Origin: CAZDAW01 sp964503685
Lineage (GTDB): Bacteria; Chloroflexota; Anaerolineae; Anaerolineales; Anaerolineaceae
DNA length: 5,787 bases
NCBI GenBank assembly: GCA_964503685.1
Contig: CAZDAW010000147.1
Location: 1-5,787, forward strand
Reading direction: 5' to 3'
Shown here: positions 1 to 5,787 of the stretch, piece by piece
Layout: each line of letters begins with the position of its first letter
Numbering within the stretch: the stretch's first letter is position 1
The notes under the pieces: generated by a model
What the model was told of the DNA's origin: nothing
The model's database searches: none
The model's input: the letters and a program-made list of their open reading frames with translations, nothing else
Translations under genes and position numbers: made by a program

Positions 1-51
1 GATGCCTATGTATTGGCGACGGATTAGTTTGGGGTCTCTGAGTTTCGCCAT
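1..51 (-). CDS. N-terminal 17 codons of an unidentified protein (cut by left edge)
   Basis: A minus-strand ATG at 51-49 opens a frame that stays open to the window edge and reads MAKLRDPKLIRRQYIGI. A Shine-Dalgarno-like AAGGA lies 8 nt upstream of the ATG, which is why I treat it as a start. The visible stretch is basic (K, R-rich) with no signal peptide or membrane segment, so a cytoplasmic and perhaps nucleic-acid-binding protein is possible, but 17 residues are too few to name a family. A leftward promoter candidate at 305-332 and a leftward terminator at 403-439 fit a new transcription unit starting here. The main doubt is that such a short open stretch could occur by chance. Confidence 0.35.
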   Translation of the reverse strand, partial: MAKLRDPKLIRRQYIGI

Positions 52-402
52 GAGTCAATTCCTTAAATAACGAATGTTCCTTGAAATTAAAAACTAGTAT
101 ATCACGAAAAATAATCTGAAATAAGTCGTGTTCATCAGAATGATTGATAATAATGAGTAAGAGCAAGTTCATTAACCACCATTAGCGGATATTTAACCAA
201 CTGGGATCTGTTTTGAATATCTTCCAGATGTTACTGTCCGGAGGTATCTACTCTGGTGGAGGAAATGGTTTCTATGAAACTTGCTATTATGTGCGTTACT
301 TGGCATTATAACGGTTGATTTTCAGGATTCAATCATTAAAAACTGAAAATGGGAATGAAAAGCAAAAAATGACACCCCAAATATGTTTGATGAAGGCTAT
401 TA
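52..402. other. AT-rich leader/intergenic region with one imperfect hairpin
   Basis: No convincing gene lies here. Reading leftward it would be the 5' leader (about 245 nt) of the gene starting at 51 if the promoter at 305-332 is used. It contains an imperfect hairpin at 224-256 (arms CCAGA and TCTGG, with extra internal pairs GT/AC and TAC/GTA). It also has a perfect 8-bp inverted repeat, ATTTTCAG (318-325) and CTGAAAAT (343-350), flanking the -35 region of that promoter. A second -10-like TATACT (minus strand, 101-96) lies close to the start codon but lacks a fitting -35. I recognise no known riboswitch class. Confidence 0.4.
305..332 (-). promoter_or_regulatory. Sigma70-type promoter candidate reading leftward
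   Basis: On the minus strand TTGAAT (332-327) is followed after 16 nt by a perfect TATAAT (310-305), predicting transcription start near 298. It lies just downstream of the leftward terminator at 403-439 and points at the gene starting at 51, so the order terminator, promoter, gene is coherent. The -35 box matches consensus at four of six positions. The region is AT-rich, which raises the chance of a fortuitous match. Confidence 0.4.
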
Positions 403-439
403 ACAAAAAGGCGGGGTGGCCATTAACCACCCCGCCTTT
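403..439 (-). terminator. Strong rho-independent terminator, leftward
   Basis: The arms 407-419 (AAAGGCGGGGTGG) and 427-439 (CCACCCCGCCTTT) are perfect 13-bp complements around a 7-nt loop. Read on the minus strand the GC-rich stem runs directly into TTTTTGTTA, a classic U-tract. On the plus strand only TTT follows, so leftward termination is favoured. It lies about 670 nt beyond the response-regulator stop, so it either ends a long untranslated tail of that operon, ends a small RNA, or is left over from a lost leftward gene. Confidence 0.85.
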
Positions 440-1107
440 CGCTGGAAGCCCTTGATCCAGCCATGTTGTTCGATCCGGCCCCGTCTAAAACCGATGGACT
501 TCATTGGGGCGTACTGCAACAGGGTTGTCTTCCCAAATTACCAATCTGGGATTATCCTCGAAGATTATGAAAGAATCCAGAGGGAATTCCCTGAATTATG
601 GATAAGGGAATTCCCTTAATTGATCAGAGTTTCTATCACTGGCGGTGGAAGGGATCCAATATTTATGCCCATCATATCATCACCTGGGTCATTTAATTTG
701 GATCGAAAGAAATTGAAACCAGGGTATAAGAAGTGTCGTATTTTTTATTCACCTTTACAGCCGAACGATGTGGCAGTAATTTATTCTCTTTATTATTTAT
801 GTTGATATACTTTCGGCGTCGCAGCTTTAAAAAACATGATTATTTTTTGGATCTTATTGTCTGAACTCTTTGGTGGTTTTCTCGCCAAGTTATAGAATTA
901 TTTTGCTTCAGCGTTGCGTTGTGCGTGAGGATTAAAGCTTTTATTATCCTGAATTCTGAGCGTGACCCAACATTCCGATGTTTTGTCGGTTATGCTCCCT
1001 CTGGAGTTGAGGAGCGCTTAACCCACGATAAAATTATTTGAAAGTTGCCCCTCAACCCAAAGCCATTTATTTAGCGAGAGAACCATTTGGTTTGATATAA
1101 GGCGGCT
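440..1107. other. Intergenic region without an intact gene; possible degraded leftward frame
   Basis: No gene with a good start, ribosome site and recognisable product is visible on either strand. On the minus strand a frame from 676 to a TAG at 487-485 is interrupted only by one TAA (598-596). It reads protein-like (for example DSFIIFEDNPRLVIWEDNPV), and its stop is 45 nt before the terminator at 403-439, as expected for a real gene end. Upstream of it another minus frame (744-619) is also open. I recognise no family in either. The plus strand has an equally interrupted frame (416-805, TAA at 617-619), so the remnant idea is weak. Structures seen are twin palindromes at 581-618, a stem-loop at 683-723 (CCTGG/CCAGG closing an 8-bp A/T stem), a weak hairpin at 928-950, and a 7-bp inverted repeat GTTGAGG/CCTCAAC (1006-1012, 1050-1056). 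No strong terminator follows the response-regulator stop directly. Confidence 0.5.
581..618. repeat. Twin identical palindromes (GGGAATTCCC core), 24-bp spacing
   Basis: AGGGAATTCCCT (581-592) is a perfect 12-bp palindrome. TAAGGGAATTCCCTTA (603-618) is a perfect 16-bp palindrome containing the same 12-bp core (605-616). Their centres are 24 bp apart. Because each copy is its own reverse complement, the two can form separate small cruciforms or pair with each other as a 12-bp stem with a 12-nt loop, in DNA or in RNA from either strand. The spacers after each core share little (about 4 of 12 positions), so this is not a plain 24-bp tandem duplication. Function is unknown; a paired protein-binding site or an RNA structure is possible. 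Confidence 0.75.
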
Positions 1108-1731
1108 TTACAGATATTTCTGTACAAAGAGAGCGGCCTGGGTACGGTTTTCCAGCCTTAATTTGCGAAGGATATTGGTGACATACGTCTCGATGGTTTT
1201 TTCGGAAAGAAAGAGATTTTCAGCGATCTCTTTATTACTCAAACCTTTTCCAATGAGCAGTAAAACGTCATGCTCGCGATGGGTCAGTGTGTCGATCAAG
1301 TCCAGCAGGTTCTCCCTGTCAACCAGCTTGCTGATAATTTCGCTGGGAAAATACGTTTCGCCTCGATAAACCTGTCTGATTGCCCGCAATAATTCCTCTG
1401 GCGAAGATGTTTTTGTGATGTAACCCAGCGCTCCGGCCTGGATTATGGCGGAAATGCGCCGGTTATCGCTGAAGCTGGTCAACACCAGAATGCGCGACCG
1501 AGGATTCTGATGCAGGATTTCTCTGGCGGCTTCCACACCGTCTTTACCGGGCATTTCCAGATCCATCAAAATTACATCAGGATTTAAAGCGGCAGCTTGG
1601 TGAACTGCCTCAATGCCATTGGCTGCTTCGCCTGTTACGAGGATATCAGGCTGCGCTCCGAACAGGTAGCTCAATCCTTTACGCAAGATATCATGGTCAT
1701 CAACAATAAGGACGCGAATGGGCATTTCCAT
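1108..1731 (-). CDS. NarL/FixJ-family response regulator (REC + LuxR-type HTH)
   Basis: This is the DNA-binding output half of a two-component system, 207 residues, a normal length for the family. The receiver domain (about 4-121) has the acidic pair D11-D12, phosphoacceptor D57 in VILMDLEMPG, T85 in LVLTS and the conserved lysine K107 in YITKTSS. A linker leads to the LuxR/GerE helix-turn-helix (about 149-205) with LTHREHDVL, the GLSNKEIAENL scaffold helix and the recognition helix SEKTIETYVTNILRKL, where the more usual KTH is replaced by ETY. The ATG lies 3 nt after the kinase stop; GGGGGA about 10 nt upstream, inside the kinase 3' end, is the likely ribosome site, and M3 is an alternative start. 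Co-transcription and translational coupling with the kinase are expected, so the kinase at 1735-3447 is its probable phosphodonor. Target promoters are unknown; the inverted repeat in the kinase promoter is one candidate (inference). Confidence 0.95.
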   Translation of the reverse strand: MEMPIRVLIVDDHDILRKGLSYLFGAQPDILVTGEAANGIEAVHQAAALNPDVILMDLEMPGKDGVEAAREILHQNPRSRILVLTSFSDNRRISAIIQAGALGYITKTSSPEELLRAIRQVYRGETYFPSEIISKLVDRENLLDLIDTLTHREHDVLLLIGKGLSNKEIAENLFLSEKTIETYVTNILRKLRLENRTQAALFVQKYL

Positions 1732-1734
1732 GAC

Positions 1735-3447
1735 TTAATTATCCCCCAAAACAGGACGGGGAAAAGTAAGCGATACGATCGTCCCTTTGCCCGGCGAGGA
1801 TTGGATATCCAGTTTGCCGTGGAGCAATTCTGCTCGTTCTCGCATGGTAGTGAAGCCGTAGCCGTGCTGCCTATCGATGGATTGCTTATCGAACCCCAGT
1901 CCATCATCGGAGATTTCCAGACGCAGGTCAGGCGGTTGCTGCCTGATTTTGACAGATACCGAACTAGCGCGGGCATGCTTCAAGGAATTATTCAGGGCTT
2001 CGAGGGCGAAGGAATAAAGTGTTGCCTGCATTTCGTCGGTCAGATAGATGGGTTGTTCGACCTCAAAAAGAGTAGCGATCTGAGCGCGACGTTCGACTGT
2101 TTCCAGGCGATTTTTTAATGCTTCGACCAGATCAATGTGGTCAGTCTGAGCAGGTTTCAATTGAAACAGAAGCAAACGCATATCCTTTAATGTTTGCAGG
2201 CTGAGGCGCTGAATTTCTTCCAAACAGGCCTGCGCCTGATTCCAGTCAGACAGACGGGAATAATCGACGCCGCTGCGGGCGAAGAGCTGCATGCTGTATA
2301 GATTCTGCGTGACGACATCATGCAGTTCGCGCGCCATGCGTTGCCTCTCGGTGTTGACGGCATTCTGTTCACCCAGGCTGCGCAATGTCGCTTCGGCTTT
2401 TTTGCGCGCGGTGATATCCCGAATAGTGACCATCTGTCCGACGGTCTTTCCTCTCCGATCGTTGAGCAGGCTGGTCAGAACTTCCAGGTCGTAGGTTGGT
2501 GATCCTTCCAAGTGAATTTCGGCCTGGTTTTCCTGGCTAAAGGTCAGCAATTTTGTGAGAGCCTCGGGGCCAGAAAGGGGTTCCCCGATGGCCGGCGAAT
2601 AAGCCTTCAACAGGGTTCGCGCTGATTGGTTAATGTCCACAATTCTGTTTTCCTGGTCAATGACCAACATGCCGGTATTCATACGTTCCACCAGCAAGTC
2701 ACGCGCCAGTGGAGCCAGGTCAAACATGCGCCAGCGGGTAACGCTAAAGACGATGCCCAGCCCGGCCAGGCTGAAGGCGATGGGTAAAAAATCGAGCCCT
2801 GGGAAAGGGTTCCAACTTAGCGAATAAAGCAATCCAGCGGCAAAGGGCAACAAACCGGAAACCAGGAGGGTGATCATCTGAGCGCCATACGGCGGCGCTT
2901 TGTTAAGTGAGTTGCGAATAAAAAAGAACATCACACCAGCGCCGCAAAAATAATTGTAGGTGAGTGAAAACCAGTAGGCCGGGCCGTGATGAAAAATGTA
3001 GCTGTTGTTACCCATTTCTGTTAACGGGGTGAAACCTGTCCAGAACAGATAATGCCAATCATTTGTGAAGACGAACAGGATGCCAATCAGTGGGGCAATG
3101 AAGAACAACGCCAATCGTCTGAGAGGTAAAAACCGTTGTTGTGTGTATTCGTAAGCGAAGATAAAAAACAATGGAGCAGTGGTATTAGCCCCAAGATATT
3201 CCAGCTTCGACCAGAGGATTTTTCCCCAGAGTTCAATCGTGCAGTTACTGAGCAAGGTAAAAACGACCCACACTTCAACGGCTGCAACTGCCAGCAACAT
3301 CCAGCGGCCACTGGCAATGCGCCGTTTGCGCCAGAGCAGTAGTCCGGTGCTCAGATTAAAAATCAGAGCAAAGAGATAGATTTTTGTGTATGGGGTAACG
3401 ATCAGGGTCATGCTCATTGATTCTACAGCGATAAAATCGCCTGTCAA
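1735..3447 (-). CDS. Membrane sensor histidine kinase (7TM + PAS + HisKA_3 + HATPase)
   Basis: This is a sensor kinase of the NarX/DesK-like HisKA_3 class, 570 residues from the TTG start. Seven hydrophobic segments (about 23-39, 49-66, 89-102, 112-128, 158-177, 191-210, 220-236) form a 7TM sensor module with only short loops, so the signal is probably sensed in or near the membrane rather than by a large external domain. A PAS domain follows (about 252-350, ending in a PAC-like TIRDITARKKAE). The dimerisation domain has ERQRMARELHDVVTQ with phosphoacceptor H376 and the DxxxQ phosphatase motif (D377, Q381). The ATPase domain shows the N box EALNNSLKHA (N487), G1 SDDGLGFD and G2 GKGT. The start is uncertain. 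TTG at 3447 has AGGA 8 nt upstream, but it lies inside the -35 box of a good promoter. ATG codons at 3417 and 3411 fit that promoter better, though they would give a nearly leaderless mRNA; residues 1-12 are dispensable for the fold. The stop is 3 nt before the regulator ATG, and the GH2 stop is 17 nt upstream. Confidence 0.93.
   Translation of the reverse strand: MTGDFIAVESMSMTLIVTPYTKIYLFALIFNLSTGLLLWRKRRIASGRWMLLAVAAVEVWVVFTLLSNCTIELWGKILWSKLEYLGANTTAPLFFIFAYEYTQQRFLPLRRLALFFIAPLIGILFVFTNDWHYLFWTGFTPLTEMGNNSYIFHHGPAYWFSLTYNYFCGAGVMFFFIRNSLNKAPPYGAQMITLLVSGLLPFAAGLLYSLSWNPFPGLDFLPIAFSLAGLGIVFSVTRWRMFDLAPLARDLLVERMNTGMLVIDQENRIVDINQSARTLLKAYSPAIGEPLSGPEALTKLLTFSQENQAEIHLEGSPTYDLEVLTSLLNDRRGKTVGQMVTIRDITARKKAEATLRSLGEQNAVNTERQRMARELHDVVTQNLYSMQLFARSGVDYSRLSDWNQAQACLEEIQRLSLQTLKDMRLLLFQLKPAQTDHIDLVEALKNRLETVERRAQIATLFEVEQPIYLTDEMQATLYSFALEALNNSLKHARASSVSVKIRQQPPDLRLEISDDGLGFDKQSIDRQHGYGFTTMRERAELLHGKLDIQSSPGKGTIVSLTFPRPVLGDN
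3420..3447 (-). promoter_or_regulatory. Promoter for the kinase-regulator pair with internal inverted repeat
   Basis: On the minus strand a perfect TTGACA (3447-3442) is followed after 16 nt by TAGAAT (3425-3420, five of six to consensus), predicting a start site near 3413. Most of the spacer is a perfect dyad, GCGAT-AAA-ATCGC on the plus strand (3428-3440), with outer ACAG/CTGT half-matches that pair if one base is bulged. A dyad between the -35 and -10 boxes is a classic place for a repressor or regulator to bind. The predicted start site falls at or between the ATG codons 3417 and 3411, so the kinase mRNA could be leaderless. The alternative is that the TTG start is used on read-through mRNA from the GH2 gene. 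Confidence 0.6.
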
Positions 3448-3464
3448 GAAAAATTTCCTGCGCT

Positions 3465-5255
3465 TTAGCTGCCAGTTTTGATCAATTCCTTGTGAGTACG
3501 GCGCAGAATCTCGGCGTCCATCTTTTCTATCTTGCGGTCATAAGTCAGATAACCGTTGATCTCGATTTCGACGTCGGTCGTTTCGGTATAAATCGCCGCG
3601 GCAAGGCCCTGGGGAATAAGCGGTTTGAGTTCATCGTTCAACAATTTCAAATAGGCGGCGGTGAGAGCGGCAGGTGTGTCATAAAAGCGGTAACCGAATT
3701 TTTTGTTTTCGTCCCAAACGTGGCCGGGCGTTTTCAGGCTGTAACCGCCGAATTCAGAGATAATGAAGGCGCGCTTGTTCTGACGCGGTGCGCGCAATTT
3801 GACTGAATAGATGTGTTTGCTCTTGAAGTCGCCGCCGCCCTGGTCAAACCAACCTGAAGCATGATCGACGAGGCGTGTCGGGTCATAAGCTTTGACCCAT
3901 TCAGCAATAGCGTTGGCCTGGAACTGCCCCCAGCTTTCGTTGAAGGGAACCCAGACAGCGATACAGGGCGCGTTGTAGAGTGTGTCGATCAGCTCATGTA
4001 ACTCGGCGCGGTATTCAGCGCGATTTGCTTCGTCCTGGCGACCAAAACGGGATAAACGCCGCGTATCGTTGCGGTGAAAACCCAATGCCATCGTCAGCAC
4101 TGCCACCACCTCGCCATCGATCAACCCGCCGTTGGGCATATCCTGCCAGACGATCATTCCCAGGCGATCACAGTGATAGTACCAGCGCAGCGGCTCCACT
4201 TTGACATGCTTGCGGATCATATTGCAGCCGATACGCCGGGTATATTCGATATCGAAGAGCATGGCTTCTTCGCTCGGCGGGGTATATAGCCCGTCAGGGA
4301 AATAGCCCTGATCGAGCGGGCCATAAAGGAATAGCTGTTCACCATTCAGGACAAAGCGCAAGTATCCGTTTGCATCGCGGCGTAATTCAAATTTGCGCAT
4401 GGCAAAGTAACTACCCACTTCATCTAAAGTCTGTTCGGCATGGGCGAGGCGCACTTTGAGGTCGTAGAGATTGGGGTGTGCAGGGTTCCATAGCTGCGGG
4501 TCAGCAATTGAAAGTCTGAGCGGTGTTCCCGCTTTGCCAGTTGCCGAGGTAATGATTTGCCCGGCAAAGGATGCTTCGGCTTCTATCTGATAAGTCTCGC
4601 CTTTTGTAGCGCCGCGCAGCGCTGCTTCAATTGTCAATGAGCAAGTATCCAGATCAGGTGTCAACTTGAGGGCAGCGATACTGACTTCAGGGACTTCTTC
4701 CAGCCAGACTGTTTGCCAGATGCCGGAGATGGGGGTGTACCAGATACTCCTGGGATGAATGACTTGCTTGCCGCGCTGTTGCATGAACGTATCCGTTGGA
4801 TCCCATACGGCGACGACCAGTTCATTCTCTCCGTCTTTGAGCGCGGCGCTTATATCGAAAGTAAAGGGCAGGTAACCGCCGCGGTGGTTACCCAGCAGTG
4901 TACCATTAACCCATACCTCGCACGCGTAATCGACTGCCCCGAAGTGAAGCAAAACGCGTTTGCCGTTCGTTCCTGGCCTGGATTGTTGAAACGTTCGTCG
5001 GTACCATAATCTTTGATCGGGCAACAGTGGTCTTTGCACGCCAGAAAGGAGCGACTCGATGGCATACGGCACCAAGATATTGCCGTCGTATTTTGATGGG
5101 GCAGGATTCTCTTTGGGGAGTACGGCGTATTCCCACCAGCCGTTGAGATTGACCCATTGTGGTCGGGTAAGCTGCGGGCGCGGATATTCAGGCAGGGGAC
5201 AGGGCTCGGCGGGCGTCCATGGAGTACGCAAGGGATTGGTCGGTGTGATTGGCAT
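3465..5255 (-). CDS. Glycoside hydrolase family 2 enzyme (beta-galactosidase/glucuronidase type)
   Basis: A retaining beta-glycosidase of family GH2, 596 residues, complete and without a signal peptide, so probably cytoplasmic and acting on imported oligosaccharides. The N-terminal sugar-binding jelly roll covers about 33-187 (VNLNGWWEYAV, LWYRRTF, VWVNGTLLGNHRGGYLPFTFDI). An immunoglobulin-like domain follows (about 190-290). The TIM barrel (about 292-590) includes YGPLDQGYFPDGLYTPPSEE, IGCNMIRKHVKVEPLRWYY and VWQDMPNGG. The acid/base is E440 in PFNESWGQ and the nucleophile is E501 in ISEFGGYS, as expected for GH2. The C-terminal IYTETTDVEIEINGYLTYDRK is typical of compact GH2 members; LacZ-type extra domains are absent. 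The ATG start is backed by GGAG (5264-5261) 5 nt upstream. The substrate cannot be read from sequence: galactoside, glucuronide or arabinopyranoside are all possible. The GH127 neighbour on the same strand suggests arabinose-containing or plant-type glycans (inference). Confidence 0.93.
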   Translation of the reverse strand: MPITPTNPLRTPWTPAEPCPLPEYPRPQLTRPQWVNLNGWWEYAVLPKENPAPSKYDGNILVPYAIESLLSGVQRPLLPDQRLWYRRTFQQSRPGTNGKRVLLHFGAVDYACEVWVNGTLLGNHRGGYLPFTFDISAALKDGENELVVAVWDPTDTFMQQRGKQVIHPRSIWYTPISGIWQTVWLEEVPEVSIAALKLTPDLDTCSLTIEAALRGATKGETYQIEAEASFAGQIITSATGKAGTPLRLSIADPQLWNPAHPNLYDLKVRLAHAEQTLDEVGSYFAMRKFELRRDANGYLRFVLNGEQLFLYGPLDQGYFPDGLYTPPSEEAMLFDIEYTRRIGCNMIRKHVKVEPLRWYYHCDRLGMIVWQDMPNGGLIDGEVVAVLTMALGFHRNDTRRLSRFGRQDEANRAEYRAELHELIDTLYNAPCIAVWVPFNESWGQFQANAIAEWVKAYDPTRLVDHASGWFDQGGGDFKSKHIYSVKLRAPRQNKRAFIISEFGGYSLKTPGHVWDENKKFGYRFYDTPAALTAAYLKLLNDELKPLIPQGLAAAIYTETTDVEIEINGYLTYDRKIEKMDAEILRRTHKELIKTGS

Positions 5256-5341
5256 AACTTCTCCAGTATAGTGATTTATTGATGTGTAAGTATCTGCATT
5301 TGTGCGGGTTCAAGTAAGATTTCTGTCATTGTTCTTAAGTC
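5256..5341 (-). promoter_or_regulatory. Spacer between GH127 and GH2 genes with GH2 ribosome binding site
   Basis: These 86 nt separate the two glycosidase genes. The end nearest GH2 carries TGGAGAA (GGAG at 5264-5261) 5 nt before the ATG, a good ribosome site that fixes the GH2 start. I see no terminator hairpin, so read-through from GH127 into GH2 is likely. A TTGAAC on the minus strand lacks a well-spaced -10, and a TATACT overlaps the ribosome site too closely to serve GH2, so no internal promoter is claimed. Confidence 0.55.
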
Positions 5342-5787
5342 TTATAATGCAGACGAATCATTTACCCAGACGATCATCTGTGAAGGGCCACGGTTGCCCC
5401 ATAGGAAGTAGGGAATGAAGATGAGTGGTTTACCAGTTGTGGTTTTGCCGATGAGCTTTACGATACCGCCCAGAGTATCCTGGTCAAAAACAGGAGAGAG
5501 CGAATCGGCGTCAAGGCGGGCCGTAAAAATGTCGATGTCGGGGTTATCCGTTGATTCGAGACAGTAAACCAGCGCGCCGCGGGTCACGGCAACTTTGCCG
5601 CGATGGCCTTTAACTTTAGGATGGGCGCGGCGCAGTCGGATGGGCTGGTCAAAGTCGATTTCGAGTACGTCGCCTTTTACCCACGGGCGGTGTATGGAGT
5701 GAAAAACGGCGCGGTGTGGATCGTAACCTGAAGCGGGTGTTTCACTGGCGCAATAGCGCGTGGATACGATAGTCTCCGCGGGGTTAC
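5342..5787 (-). CDS. GH127 (DUF1680) glycoside hydrolase, C-terminal part only
   Basis: The frame is open from the right edge to a TAA at 5344-5342 and gives 147 residues without a start. It is the C-terminal end of a DUF1680/GH127 protein, whose characterised members are beta-L-arabinofuranosidases of roughly 620-660 residues. Diagnostic stretches are HRPWVKGDVLEIDF, the RGKVAVTRGALVYCLE segment (RGP-VYC-E in the family) and IPYFLWGNRGPSQMIVWV close to the end, which matches the family IPYxxWxNRGPxxMxVW signature. The catalytic residues lie further N-terminal, outside the window, so activity cannot be judged. No truncation is evident at the C terminus. It is on the same strand as GH2 and 86 nt upstream of it, so both are probably in one carbohydrate-use operon. 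A GH146-like or other DUF1680-related specificity remains possible. Confidence 0.85.
   Translation of the reverse strand, partial: NPAETIVSTRYCASETPASGYDPHRAVFHSIHRPWVKGDVLEIDFDQPIRLRRAHPKVKGHRGKVAVTRGALVYCLESTDNPDIDIFTARLDADSLSPVFDQDTLGGIVKLIGKTTTGKPLIFIPYFLWGNRGPSQMIVWVNDSSAL

Noticed and set aside
274..318. Plus-strand 14-codon ORF (MKLAIMCVTWHYNG) with an upstream GGAGG
   Set aside because: The ribosome-site spacing (11 nt) is long, nothing downstream on the plus strand would be regulated by it, and such short ORFs occur by chance.
170..431. Direct repeat CATTAACCACC at 170-180 and 421-431
   Set aside because: An 11-bp repeat is expected a few times by chance in a window of this size, and one copy is part of the terminator hairpin.
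616..675. Minus-strand 19-codon ORF starting MMGINIGSLPPP with AGGTGA upstream
   Set aside because: Very short, in AT-rich DNA, and no conserved feature; better treated as part of the possible degraded region.
416..805. Plus-strand frame of 67 + 61 codons split by a TAA at 617-619
   Set aside because: Its GTG start lies inside the terminator stem, it has no ribosome site, the second half would start at TTG right after the stop, and the product is unrecognised.
1081..1092. AACCATTTGGTT inverted repeat just after the regulator stop, as a terminator
   Set aside because: Only 5-bp AT-rich arms with a 2-nt loop and no U-tract; too weak for rho-independent termination.
1597..2118. 173-codon plus-strand open frame antisense to the kinase and regulator
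   Set aside because: It overlaps two well-supported minus-strand genes with clear catalytic motifs, and its product shows no recognisable domain; it is a shadow frame.
5276..5329. Minus-strand 17-codon ORF (MTEILLEPAQMQILTHQ) between GH127 and GH2
   Set aside because: No good ribosome site and too short to support; could be an N-terminal remnant but there is no evidence.

Overview
The window looks like a piece of a chromosome from an environmental bacterium, most likely a Chloroflexota (Anaerolineae-type) organism. That assignment is an inference from protein style: a seven-helix membrane kinase with PAS and HisKA_3 domains next to a NarL-type regulator, plus cytoplasmic GH2 and GH127 enzymes. 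No rRNA or other phylogenetic marker is present. All convincing genes are on the minus strand, so the window reads right to left.

From right to left: (a) the C-terminal 147 residues of a GH127 (DUF1680, beta-L-arabinofuranosidase-type) enzyme, cut by the right edge and ending at 5342; (b) an 86-nt spacer; (c) a complete 596-residue GH2 glycoside hydrolase (5255-3465) with both catalytic glutamates in place; (d) a membrane sensor histidine kinase (3447-1735), beginning only 17 nt after the GH2 stop; (e) its response regulator (1731-1108), 3 nt after the kinase stop; (f) about 670 nt (440-1107) with no intact gene, holding twin identical palindromes and a possible degraded reading frame; (g) a strong leftward rho-independent terminator (403-439); (h) a leftward sigma70-like promoter (305-332) and a leader with a hairpin; (i) the first 17 codons of an unidentified leftward gene (51-1).

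The GH127 and GH2 enzymes probably trim oligosaccharides from plant-type or other glycans inside the cell. The kinase and regulator form a complete two-component pair. They could be read through from the glycosidase genes, but they also have a close-to-consensus promoter of their own (3420-3447). That promoter overlaps the upstream candidate start codon, and a perfect inverted repeat fills most of its spacer. Whether the two-component system controls glycan use cannot be decided from this window.

I do not see a clearly novel system. The best leads are the kinase promoter/operator, the twin GGGAATTCCC palindromes at 581-618, and the orphan terminator with a possible gene remnant before it.
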